This document shows positions 48,333 through 56,322 of a DNA stretch of 63,055 bases, one piece after another. The DNA comes from Deltaproteobacteria bacterium (lineage in GTDB: Bacteria; Myxococcota_A; Polyangia; Haliangiales; Haliangiaceae). The stretch covers positions 1 through 63,055 of the forward strand of contig JANXOM010000196.1 in NCBI GenBank assembly GCA_025353585.1, read 5' to 3'. Under the pieces are notes generated by a model that did no database searches, was not told the DNA's origin, and saw nothing but the letters and a program-made list of their open reading frames with translations. The position numbers and the translations under genes are program-made. Position 1 is the first letter of the stretch, and each line of letters begins with the position of its first letter.

Positions 48333-49418
48333 CTAGGGGTGCGCCGGCGTCGTGTTCGGCTGCAGCGCCGGCCGAACCCCAGCCGCCGGGGGCGCCGGTG
48401 CCGCGCCACCCGCGCCCGCCGGCTCGCACACCGGCCCCACGCGGTCGTCGACGCCGTACGCCGACGCATCGGCGAGCAGCCACACCACGTGACGCGCGAG
48501 CGCGGCCCCCGCCGGCGACAGATCGTACGTCGCGTACTCGCCCGCGCCGTCGGCGATGAGCACCTTCGCGCCCGTGTGGTCGGCGAGCACGGCCGTCAGC
48601 GCGAGCGGATGATCCTGCCCGGCATCGACCTTCGTGGCCGTGCCGCCGGGCCCCGGCACGAAGAAGCCGCTGTACGTCTCGATCGGCCACTTGCAGACGA
48701 CGTCCGCGCCGGCCGGCACGTCGCCGCTGATCTGCATCCAGTTGACCGCGCCGGACCACGCCACCGGCGCGGCCGCGACGTCCACCTGCGTGAACGACCA
48801 CAGCGTCTCGCAGCCCGGGGCGGAGCACGTGTGGGCGGGCACGAGAGCGGAGACCGACGGTGGGATCGGCGTCTGCTTCGTCGGTCGCGTCCACTGGCGC
48901 TTCGGATCGACGTCGCCGAGCCGGGTGGCGATCGGGTGCGGCGTCTGGATCTGGCACTGGCCGGGCGAGGCCTGCGACTCGACGACGACCGCCTCGTCCT
49001 CCTCCTGATCGGCCGGCGGCGGACAGCCGTCGAGCTCGACGCCGTACGAGAGGTTCGCGGCGCTCGGAATGTCGATCGCCGCGCGGTAAGGCTTGCCGAG
49101 CGTCGCGCGGCACGGCGGGAGGCCGGGCTGGACGATCCATACGGGGAGCTTCGGCACCTCGAGCACCTGGGCGCCGCCGGGCGTGATCTCCTCGAACTCG
49201 GCCATGCCGGTGACGGTCTCGACCTTGTCGTCGCGCACGGGCAAGACCCAGCCCGTGTGACCCTTGCCGTCCGCCGCCGCCGACAGGTACGACGCGATGT
49301 AGACGGCCGAAGCCGCGGGGCAGCCGACCTCGGTCTCGACAGGCTGCGGTCCGTTCGGCCCGGTCGCCGGCGGCGGACACCCGGCGAGCACCACCACGAA
49401 CAACAGCGCGCGCTTCAT
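48333..49418 (-). CDS. Putative lipoprotein of unknown function
   Basis: 361 aa from the ATG at 49418, chosen because it forms an ATGA overlap with the TetR stop. Lipoprotein signal MKRALLFVVVLAGCPPP with Cys at 17. The mature part is polar, Pro- and Cys-containing (ELDGCPPPADQEEDE, TCSAPGCETL) with short beta-like stretches and no family I recognise; the tail is Ala/Pro-rich. Co-transcribed downstream of the TetR regulator. Confidence 0.72.
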   Translation of the reverse strand: MKRALLFVVVLAGCPPPATGPNGPQPVETEVGCPAASAVYIASYLSAAADGKGHTGWVLPVRDDKVETVTGMAEFEEITPGGAQVLEVPKLPVWIVQPGLPPCRATLGKPYRAAIDIPSAANLSYGVELDGCPPPADQEEDEAVVVESQASPGQCQIQTPHPIATRLGDVDPKRQWTRPTKQTPIPPSVSALVPAHTCSAPGCETLWSFTQVDVAAAPVAWSGAVNWMQISGDVPAGADVVCKWPIETYSGFFVPGPGGTATKVDAGQDHPLALTAVLADHTGAKVLIADGAGEYATYDLSPAGAALARHVVWLLADASAYGVDDRVGPVCEPAGAGGAAPAPPAAGVRPALQPNTTPAHP

Positions 49419-50047
49419 GCCGCGGAGCATGGCACGCCGAGGTAGCGCGTGACGAGCAGACAGGCCTCGTCGACCAGGCGCGGATCGGCGAGGCGCTTCG
49501 GATCGAAGAGGACCGCGCGGTGAACGATCGCCTCGATGGCGGACACGAGGACCCACGCCGCGAGATCCACGTCCTGCACGTCGATCTCGTCGCGGCGGGC
49601 GGCGAGGAGGCCCGCCACGATCTGGTGGCCGATCTGATCGAGCTCGCGCAGGCGTGCCATGCGGCCGACGCGCGGGACCTGCTCGATCATCACGCGGTGC
49701 AGCTCCGGCTCGAGCTGGTGCGCGCGGATCGTGAGCTCGATGACGCCGCGGGCCGCGTCCTGGAGCGGCAAGAGCGCGACGCGGGCGAGCTCGGCGAACG
49801 TGGCCGCCTTGCGCTCCTCGATGTGGCGCTCGACCAGCGCGGCGACGAGGGCCTCCTTGTTCGGGAAGTATTGATAGAGCGAGCCGATCGACACGCCGGC
49901 CGCTTCGGCGACCGCGTTCGTGGTGAGGCCATCGAACCCGTGCTTGATCAGCACGCGAGCACACGCCTCCAGGATCGTGTCGACGGTCGCGCGGCTCCGC
50001 TCCTGGCGAGGACGTTTACGAGGCGTGGTGCGGACTTGGCGATACAT
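49415..50047 (-). CDS. TetR-family transcriptional regulator
   Basis: 210 aa. N-terminal HTH of the TetR type: RATVDTILEACARVLIKHGF, DGLTTNAVAEAAGVSIGSLY and QYFPNKEALVAALVERH. The helical C-terminal ligand domain is unclassified. Transcribed away from the P450 gene with a 22-bp palindrome between them, so it most likely represses itself and the P450. Confidence 0.93.
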   Translation of the reverse strand: MYRQVRTTPRKRPRQERSRATVDTILEACARVLIKHGFDGLTTNAVAEAAGVSIGSLYQYFPNKEALVAALVERHIEERKAATFAELARVALLPLQDAARGVIELTIRAHQLEPELHRVMIEQVPRVGRMARLRELDQIGHQIVAGLLAARRDEIDVQDVDLAAWVLVSAIEAIVHRAVLFDPKRLADPRLVDEACLLVTRYLGVPCSAA

Positions 50048-50085
50048 GGCGGGCCCTCCGACACGCGCGGGGAACGCGAGTTGGC

Positions 50086-50107
50086 AATGTGAGCAATCGC
50101 TCGCATT
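50086..50107. promoter_or_regulatory. Palindromic operator candidate between tetR and P450 genes
   Basis: AATGTGAGC and GCTCGCATT are inverted repeats with one mismatch around an AATC spacer. The 22-bp site ends 10 nt before the P450 ATG and lies 39 nt from the TetR start, where a TetR dimer could block both genes. Confidence 0.7.
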
Positions 50108-50117
50108 CTAGGTGCAC

Positions 50118-51515
50118 ATGAGCCAAGCCGCAACTGCCACCGCGTCCGCGCGCCCGCCGACCCGGTCGTTCCTCACGCGCTCGGCCGTGTCGCCCACGGT
50201 GCCGCTGCTGCCGGGCGTGCCGGTGCTCGGGAATCTCCTGGCGTTCCGCAAGGACCGGCTCGGCATTCACGACGACGCGGCCGCGCTCGGGCCGATCGTG
50301 CGGTTCTCGCTCGTGCACATCCCGGTCTACAGCGTCTCGGATGCGGACATCGCCCACGAGGTGCTCGTCACGCAGGCGGCGGCGTTCACCAAGTCGGCCG
50401 GCCTGCAGTTCCTGGTGCCGCTCCTCGGCGACGGCCTCCTCACGGCCGAAGGTGACCACCACAAGCGCCACCGCAAGCTCCTCGCGCCCGCGTTCGCGCC
50501 CAAGCGGCTCGCCGCGTACGGCGATCACATGGTCGAGGAGACGCGGCGGCAGTGCGCGTCGTGGGGCGCGGGGAAGCTCGTCGACCTGTCGCACGAGATG
50601 ATGGAGATGACGCTCGCCATCGCGGGCAAGACGCTGTTCGGCGCGGACGTGCGCAGCGACGCGCGGACGGTCGGCGACGGCCTCGAGATGGCGATGCGCT
50701 CGATGGTGCAGAGCCTGACCTCGCCGATCCAGGCGCCGTACGAGTGGCCGCTGCCGCGCCACGTGAAGATGCGGCGCGCGGTGAAGATGCTCGACGAGGT
50801 CGTCTACCGGCTGATCGCCGATGGCCGCCGCAGCGGGACCGATCGCGGCGACGTGCTCTCGATGCTGCTCCTCGCACAGGACGAGGAGGGCGGCATGACG
50901 GACCGCGAGGTGCGCGACGAGGTGATGACGCTCATGCTCGCCGGGCACGAGACGACGGCGAACGCGCTGACGTGGACGTGGTACGAGCTCGGGCGCAACC
51001 CGGACGCGATGGCGAAGCTCGTGGCGGAGGTGGACCGGGTGCTCGGCGGGCGCGCGGTGACGGCGGACGATCTGCCGGCGCTGCCGTGGACGGCGGCGGT
51101 CATCGACGAGTCGATGCGGCTACACCCGCCCGCGTACCAGACCGGGCGCGAGGCGAAGCAGGACATCACGCTCGGCGGACACGCGATCCCCGCGGGCTCG
51201 ATCGTGGCGATCAACATCCGCGGCATCCACCGCCGCGCCGATTACTTTCCGGCGCCGCTCGCCTTCCGCCCCGAGCGGATGTTCGCCGAGGCGAAGAAGG
51301 CGCGGCCGCGCCACCACTGCCTGCCGTTCGGCGCCGGCCCGCGCGTCTGCATCGGGTCGCACTTCGCGCTGATGGAGGCGCAGCTGGCGCTGGCGACGAT
51401 GGCGCAGCAGGCGAAGGTGCACACGCTCGCGACGCGGGTCGAGCCCGAGCCGCTCGTCACGCTGCGTCCGCGCGGCGGCCTGCCCGCGCGCGTCTCCCGC
51501 CGCATCGCCAGCTGA
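50118..51515 (+). CDS. Cytochrome P450 monooxygenase
   Basis: 465 aa from the ATG at 50118 (a GTG two codons earlier is possible; neither has a strong Shine-Dalgarno). I-helix AGHETTANAL (275-284), K-helix ExxR as ESMRLHPP (E331, R334), and the haem-binding loop FGAGPRVCIGSHFALME with Cys411. The sequence has the soluble CYP102/CYP110-like character (fatty-acid or hydrocarbon hydroxylases), with no membrane anchor. No ferredoxin or reductase gene is adjacent. Probably repressed by the divergent TetR regulator, so the natural substrate may also be the inducer (inference). Confidence 0.94.
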   Translation: MSQAATATASARPPTRSFLTRSAVSPTVPLLPGVPVLGNLLAFRKDRLGIHDDAAALGPIVRFSLVHIPVYSVSDADIAHEVLVTQAAAFTKSAGLQFLVPLLGDGLLTAEGDHHKRHRKLLAPAFAPKRLAAYGDHMVEETRRQCASWGAGKLVDLSHEMMEMTLAIAGKTLFGADVRSDARTVGDGLEMAMRSMVQSLTSPIQAPYEWPLPRHVKMRRAVKMLDEVVYRLIADGRRSGTDRGDVLSMLLLAQDEEGGMTDREVRDEVMTLMLAGHETTANALTWTWYELGRNPDAMAKLVAEVDRVLGGRAVTADDLPALPWTAAVIDESMRLHPPAYQTGREAKQDITLGGHAIPAGSIVAINIRGIHRRADYFPAPLAFRPERMFAEAKKARPRHHCLPFGAGPRVCIGSHFALMEAQLALATMAQQAKVHTLATRVEPEPLVTLRPRGGLPARVSRRIAS

Positions 51516-51518
51516 ACG

Positions 51519-51920
51519 CTAGGGTAGAAAGCGCGCGCGCGTCTCGGGCGACGGCAGCTGGCACGCCGGGTCGATCGTGCCCCACACCCGGTAGCGGATC
51601 GACGCGACGAACCGGTAGCCGAGATCGAGCACGATCGCGGGTAGCCACCGCAGCCCGTAGAGCCACCGCCAGGGCGCGCGCAGGTGCTTCGCCGAGTAGA
51701 GGACTCCCTTGCTGCGCAGCCGCACCGCGCCGTCCTCGACGAGCACCATCGTCGACAGCACCGTCGGGATCTGCGGGTAGCGCACGCGGAGCTCGGCCGC
51801 CGTCTCGCCCTGCAGCGCGGCGAACTTGAGCTCGTGGTCGCGCTCGTGGGCGAGGATCCACTTCACGCTCTTGTCGCACAGGCCGCACGTGCCGTCGTAG
51901 AGCAGGATCGGCGCGGCCAT
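51519..51920 (-). CDS. DCC-family thiol-disulfide oxidoreductase-like protein
   Basis: 133 aa from the ATG at 51920; the enormous open frame upstream on this strand is antisense to real genes. The N-terminus ILLYDGTCGLCDKSVKWILA carries the DxxCxxC motif that names the family (C12, C15), followed by KFAALQGETAAELRVRYP and a region with Trp/Arg-rich helices (APWRWLYGLRWLPAIVLDLG). Redox role inferred from the family. Convergent with the P450 gene, stops 3 nt apart. Confidence 0.88.
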   Translation of the reverse strand: MAAPILLYDGTCGLCDKSVKWILAHERDHELKFAALQGETAAELRVRYPQIPTVLSTMVLVEDGAVRLRSKGVLYSAKHLRAPWRWLYGLRWLPAIVLDLGYRFVASIRYRVWGTIDPACQLPSPETRARFLP

Positions 51921-51971
51921 GGGCCGATCATGCCTCCCGGCGAGCCGGGTGCAAGCTGCTAGGCTGCTCGC

Positions 51972-53138
51972 GTGCGCGCGGTCATCGGTATCCTCATGGG
52001 CAGCCTCGTCTCGCTCCTCATCCACGCCTACCTCTGGTGGCGGTTGATCCGCTCCGCCCACCTCCGGACGCGGACCCGCCGGATCCTGACCGCGGCCCTG
52101 GTCGTGGCGTTCCTCTCCGTCCCGCTCACCACCGCGACGCGCATCGCGTGGCCGAGCTTCGCCGCCACGGTCGGCTGGTTCACGATGAGCTGGCTCGCGT
52201 TCGCCGGCCTCACATTCGTGACGCTCCTGGCGATCGATGTCGTGCGGATGCTCGGCTGGGGCGTGAGCCGCGCGCGCCGCGCCCCGCCCCTCGATCCATC
52301 CCGCCGCCAGTTCCTCGCCCGCGCGACCGGCGGGGCCGCCGTGGCCGTCGCCGGGGCGAGCGTCGCCGCGGGCATGCTCTCGGCGCGGGGCGAGCACGAG
52401 ATCGCCGAGGTCGAGGTCCACCTCGCGAAGCTCCCTCGCGAGCTCGATGGCTTCACCATCGTCCAGCTCTCGGATCTGCACGTCGGCATGACCATCGGCC
52501 GCGAGTTCGTCGAGCGCGTGGTCGCGCGCACCATGGCCCTCAAGCCCGATCTCATCGCGCTGACCGGCGACCTCGTCGACGGCACCGTGCCCGATCTTCG
52601 CGATGACATCGCGCCGCTCGGCGAGCTGCGCGCGCCGCATGGCGTGTTCGCGACGACCGGCAACCACGAGTACTATGCGGGGGTCGAGCCGTGGATCGTG
52701 GAGCTCACGCGGCTCGGCGCGCGCTACCTGCGCAACGAGACCGTCACCATCACGCGCGACGGGGCCCGCTTCGAGCTCGTCGGCATCGACGACTTCTCCG
52801 CCGAGGGCTACCCCGGCCACGGCGCCGATCTCGGCAAGGCCCTCGCCGCCCACGACCCCGCGCTCGCGACGGTGCTGATGGCTCACCAACCCCGGCAGGT
52901 GATGCGCGCGAGCGAGCACGGCATCGACTTCCAGATGTCCGGCCACACGCACGGCGGCCAGATCTGGCCGTGGCATTACCTCGTGCGCGTCCAGCAGGGC
53001 GGCCTGCTCGCCGGCCGTTACCAGGTCGGCGCCACGCAGCTCTACGTCACGCGCGGCTGCGGCTACTGGGGCCCGCCGGTGCGCGTGCTCGCGCCGCTCG
53101 AGATCACGCGGATCACGCTGCGCAGCGGCGTCGGGTAG
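51972..53138 (+). CDS. Membrane-anchored metallophosphoesterase with internal Tat-like motif
   Basis: 388 aa, GTG start. Three hydrophobic segments in the first ~95 residues, then SRRQFLARATGGAAVAVAGA from S110, which resembles a Tat signal placed inside the chain, as in some YkuE/YaeI-type phosphoesterases. The catalytic domain has the metal ligands FTIVQLSDLHVG, LIALTGDLVDG, TTGNHEYYAG, VLMAHQPR and MSGHTHGGQIWPWHY. Expected to act outside the cytoplasmic membrane on phosphodiesters or lipid pyrophosphates; substrate unknown. Confidence 0.9.
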   Translation: MRAVIGILMGSLVSLLIHAYLWWRLIRSAHLRTRTRRILTAALVVAFLSVPLTTATRIAWPSFAATVGWFTMSWLAFAGLTFVTLLAIDVVRMLGWGVSRARRAPPLDPSRRQFLARATGGAAVAVAGASVAAGMLSARGEHEIAEVEVHLAKLPRELDGFTIVQLSDLHVGMTIGREFVERVVARTMALKPDLIALTGDLVDGTVPDLRDDIAPLGELRAPHGVFATTGNHEYYAGVEPWIVELTRLGARYLRNETVTITRDGARFELVGIDDFSAEGYPGHGADLGKALAAHDPALATVLMAHQPRQVMRASEHGIDFQMSGHTHGGQIWPWHYLVRVQQGGLLAGRYQVGATQLYVTRGCGYWGPPVRVLAPLEITRITLRSGVG

Positions 53139-53153
53139 CGATACAACCGTCCG

Positions 53154-54299
53154 ATGCGCAAGCGCTGTCTGCTGTCCGTGGTCGGCGTCATCCTCGGGCT
53201 CGGGCTCGCGCTGCTCCTGGGGACGGCCGCGCTCGCCGGACCCACCGGCGGCTCGATGGGCGGCGGCAGCTGGGGCTCGCGGTCCAGCTCGTCGAGTAGT
53301 AGCAGCAGCAGCTCGAGCTACTCGCATAGCTCGTCGTCGTCGTCGTCCTCGTCGTCGTCGTCCTCGTCCTCGTCCTCGTCGTCGGGCTTCGGCTACAGCG
53401 GCGGCGGCGGTGGCGGCTACTACTCCTCCGGCGGCGGCGGCGACTTCGGCGGCGCGGTGGTCCTCTTCGCCCTCGTCATCATCGGGGCGGTCGTCGTGGG
53501 CCTCGTCAAGCAGAGCCAGCGCTCCACGCTCTACAGCGGCGACACGCCGAACTTCGACATGAGCGGCGGCTACTTCGATGGCAACCGCAGCGTGATGTCG
53601 AACTACGCCGACGTCACCGTGCTCCGCATCGCGCTCGATGGCCGCGCGCGCAAGTTCGTGCAGGCCGAGCTCGCCCGCGTCGCGAAGGCCGCGGACACGG
53701 CGACCGCCGAGGGCCGCGCCACGATGCTGCGCGAGGTCGCGCTCCTCCTGCGTCGCCTCAAGGACGCGTGGGTCTACGGCGGCGCCGTCAACGAGCAGAT
53801 GCGCGAGGAGATGAAGCAGAAGGCGGTCTTCGATCGCTACGTCGACGACGCGCGCGTGCGCTTCACGCGCGAGACGATCCGCAACGAGCAGGGCGTGACC
53901 ACGTCCGCGGCGGCGCCTCTGGTCACGCACCACGTGCGCGATGACGAGGGCCTGATCCTCGTGACGATCGTCGTCGCGGCGCGCAGCGAGCTGTTCGAGG
54001 TCAGCCGGATCGGCGACGGCGACAGCCTCCGTCAGGCCCTCGAATCGGCGTCGCACCGCAGCGCCGAGGACCTCGTCGCGATCGAGATCATCTGGATGCC
54101 CGCCGATGGCGATGACGTCGTGTCGTCCCTCGAGCTCGAGGCCAAGTACCCGCGGCCGGACCTCATCCCCATCCAGGGCGCGCTGGTCGGCAAGGTGTTC
54201 TGCGCGTACTGCAGCGGGCCGTTCCCCGCCGAGCTCGTGTCGTGCCCGCATTGCGGCGCGCCCGCCGCGGGGGCGCGCTCCTCCACGGCCCCGACCTGA
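53154..54299 (+). CDS. DUF1517-like membrane protein with poly-serine tract and zinc ribbon
   Basis: 381 aa. Signal/TM segment (VVGVILGLGLALLLGTAALA), then a poly-Ser tract (residues 44-77, broken only by YSH), a Gly/Tyr/Ser run, and a second TM (~99-118: GAVVLFALVIIGAVVVGLV). The following globular domain (DVTVLRIALDGRARKFVQAE, LVTHHVRDDEGLILVTIVVA) looks like the DUF1517 family. A C-terminal zinc ribbon has C350xxC353 and C364PHC367. Function unknown. The Ser tract is encoded partly by TCG/TCC repeats and partly by AGC/AGT, so slippage alone does not explain all of it. Confidence 0.8.
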   Translation: MRKRCLLSVVGVILGLGLALLLGTAALAGPTGGSMGGGSWGSRSSSSSSSSSSSSYSHSSSSSSSSSSSSSSSSSSSGFGYSGGGGGGYYSSGGGGDFGGAVVLFALVIIGAVVVGLVKQSQRSTLYSGDTPNFDMSGGYFDGNRSVMSNYADVTVLRIALDGRARKFVQAELARVAKAADTATAEGRATMLREVALLLRRLKDAWVYGGAVNEQMREEMKQKAVFDRYVDDARVRFTRETIRNEQGVTTSAAAPLVTHHVRDDEGLILVTIVVAARSELFEVSRIGDGDSLRQALESASHRSAEDLVAIEIIWMPADGDDVVSSLELEAKYPRPDLIPIQGALVGKVFCAYCSGPFPAELVSCPHCGAPAAGARSSTAPT

Positions 54300-54326
54300 C
54301 CGCGGAGACCTGCTACAACCGCGGGC

Positions 54327-55643
54327 ATGCGCAGCTCGCTCGCCGTCGCCGTCCTGCTCGTCTCGTCCGCGGCGGCCGCGGCGCCCCTGAAGCTGACGCT
54401 CGACCAGGTGACAGCAAAGGCCCTCGCCGGCCCGAAAGCGCGCATGGCCGACGACGATCGCGAGGCCTACGAGGCGCGCGTCGATGAAGCGGACGCCGCG
54501 CGGTACCCGCACATCAAGCTCAGCGCGTTCGGGACGATCAGCCCGAAGATCACGTGCGACATCCCCGATTGCACCCAGACATCGCCGCAGAACTTCGAGC
54601 TCGCGTACTCCGGCTTCTACGGCAGCGCCCAGCTCGATCTCACGCAGCCGCTGTACACGTTCGGCAAGATCGACCACGCGCGCAAGGCGGCCCGGCTCGG
54701 CGTCGCGGCCGAGAATGCGCTCGCCGACGAGGCCGCCGGGGACGTCGCGGTGGACGCGGCGCGCGCGTACTGGGGCGTGAAGCTCGCGCGTGAGATCGGC
54801 TTCATGCTCGACGACGGCATCGAGCAGATCGCCAAGGCGTCGGCGGGCCTCAAGGACCGCAAGGATCTCTCGATCACGGATCGCCAGCGGGTCGCCGTGC
54901 TCCTGGCCACCGCGAAGGCCCAGCGCGCCGAGGCCGGCCAGCAGGAGCGCGCCGCCCTCGCCGGCCTGCGCGCCATCACGGGCCTCGTGGACGCCGACAT
55001 CGATGACGAGCCGCTCGACGTCGCGAAGAGCGAGCTCGACGCCAGCAAGCTCGACGGTGCCCGCCGCCCGCAGACGCGCGCCGCCACGCAGGGCGCCCTC
55101 GCCGCGGACGAGCTCGCCGCGATGCAGGCCGCGTACTACTGGCCGGACTTCGCCCTCGTCGCGGGCGCCGTGTTCGCGCGCGCGCAAGGCGTGACCGATC
55201 CGCCGGGCGCGTTCTTCAACGACCCCTACAACCGCGAGGGGGCCGGCCTCGTGCTGGGCCTCCAGTGGACGGTCGAGCCGTGGACCGTGGGCGCGCGCGT
55301 GGCCCGGGCCCGCGCCGAGGCCAAGAAGGCGCACGACACCGCCGACCTCGCGCAGCTCGGCGCGCGCTACGACGCCGACTCCGCCGCGGCCGAGGTGACG
55401 GGCGCAAAGGCCAAGCTCGACGCCTCGACCGAGGGCGAGAAGGCCGCGCACACGTGGCTCGCCGCCGTGCTGCAGAACGAGGCCATCGGCGCGGCCGAGC
55501 CCAAGGATCTCGCGGATGCCTACATCGCCTGGTTCCAGATGCGCGCGCAGTACGATGCCGCCATTTTCCAGTGGAATGTCGCGCTCGTGAGGGCCGGGCG
55601 AGCCACCGGTGAATTCCGCGCTGCGCCGCGGCGTCCGAGGTAA
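54327..55643 (+). CDS. TolC-family outer-membrane efflux protein
   Basis: 438 aa. Signal peptide (SSLAVAVLLVSSAAAA then AP), then LKLTLDQVTAKALAGPKARM and helical hairpins with barrel strands (YSGFYGSAQLDLTQPLYTFG, EGAGLVLGLQWTVEPWTVGA), typical of TolC-like channels that occur as trimers. No membrane-fusion or inner-membrane pump gene is next to it; the following gene is MlaC-like, so lipid or toxic-compound export is possible. Confidence 0.85.
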   Translation: MRSSLAVAVLLVSSAAAAAPLKLTLDQVTAKALAGPKARMADDDREAYEARVDEADAARYPHIKLSAFGTISPKITCDIPDCTQTSPQNFELAYSGFYGSAQLDLTQPLYTFGKIDHARKAARLGVAAENALADEAAGDVAVDAARAYWGVKLAREIGFMLDDGIEQIAKASAGLKDRKDLSITDRQRVAVLLATAKAQRAEAGQQERAALAGLRAITGLVDADIDDEPLDVAKSELDASKLDGARRPQTRAATQGALAADELAAMQAAYYWPDFALVAGAVFARAQGVTDPPGAFFNDPYNREGAGLVLGLQWTVEPWTVGARVARARAEAKKAHDTADLAQLGARYDADSAAAEVTGAKAKLDASTEGEKAAHTWLAAVLQNEAIGAAEPKDLADAYIAWFQMRAQYDAAIFQWNVALVRAGRATGEFRAAPRRPR

Positions 55644-55652
55644 GACAACGCC

Positions 55653-56297
55653 ATGAAACGCCTCGCCCTCGCCCTGTGTCTCGCCGCGGCCAGCGTCGCC
55701 ACGCCGGCCTTTGCTGCCCCCGGCACCGCCCCGGCTCCGGCCGCGAAGACGGGGCCTGCGACCGAGGTCGTCAAGCACGCGAACGACACGATCTCGAGCC
55801 TGCTCAAGCAGAAGCCGGCCGCGGGCTCCAAGGAGGAAAAGGACCTCGCCGCGAAGGTGACGACCAGCGTCCGCGACTTCCTCGACATCGACGAGCTCGG
55901 CAAGCGCGCGATGTCCGACCAGTGGGCCAAGCTCTCCGCCGCGCAGCAGAAGGAGTTCCTCGATGCGCTCCGCGCGCTGATCGAGGCGAACTACGTCCGG
56001 GGCCTGCGCTCGAACCTCGACTACGCGGTCGCGTACACCGGCGAGGCGCAGGACGGCGCGAACACCGTCGTCCACACGATGATCAAGACCAAGGCCAAGG
56101 GCCGTCCCGTCGAGATCAAGGTGGACTACATCGTCGTCAAGCAGGGCGACAAGCTCCGCGCGTTCGACGTGGTGACCGATGACGTCGGCCTGGTCGAAAA
56201 CTACAAGACCACCTTCAACAAGATCATGGAGAAGGACGGCTTCACGGGCCTCATGGCGAAGATCAAGAAGAAGCAGACCGAGGTCACCGGCGGCTGA
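55653..56297 (+). CDS. mlaC: MlaC/Ttg2D-like phospholipid-binding periplasmic protein
   Basis: 214 aa, signal peptide MKRLALALCLAAASVATPAFA. The mature part matches the MlaC (tolC/toluene-tolerance Ttg2) fold: VTTSVRDFLDIDELGKRAMS, FLDALRALIEANYVRGLRSN, VEIKVDYIVVKQGDKLRAFD and VTDDVGLVENYKTTFNKIME. MlaC carries phospholipids between MlaA and MlaFEDB across the periplasm in proteobacteria; the other mla genes are not in this window. Nine nt after the TolC-like gene, so likely co-transcribed. Confidence 0.87.
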   Translation: MKRLALALCLAAASVATPAFAAPGTAPAPAAKTGPATEVVKHANDTISSLLKQKPAAGSKEEKDLAAKVTTSVRDFLDIDELGKRAMSDQWAKLSAAQQKEFLDALRALIEANYVRGLRSNLDYAVAYTGEAQDGANTVVHTMIKTKAKGRPVEIKVDYIVVKQGDKLRAFDVVTDDVGLVENYKTTFNKIMEKDGFTGLMAKIKKKQTEVTGG

Positions 56298-56322
56298 GAG
56301 GGCGCGCGGGTAAGCTGCGCGC

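Noticed and set aside
53310..53386. TCG/TCC microsatellite as a CRISPR or mobile repeat
   Set aside because: It is in frame within the poly-Ser tract of a real gene and has no spacer structure.
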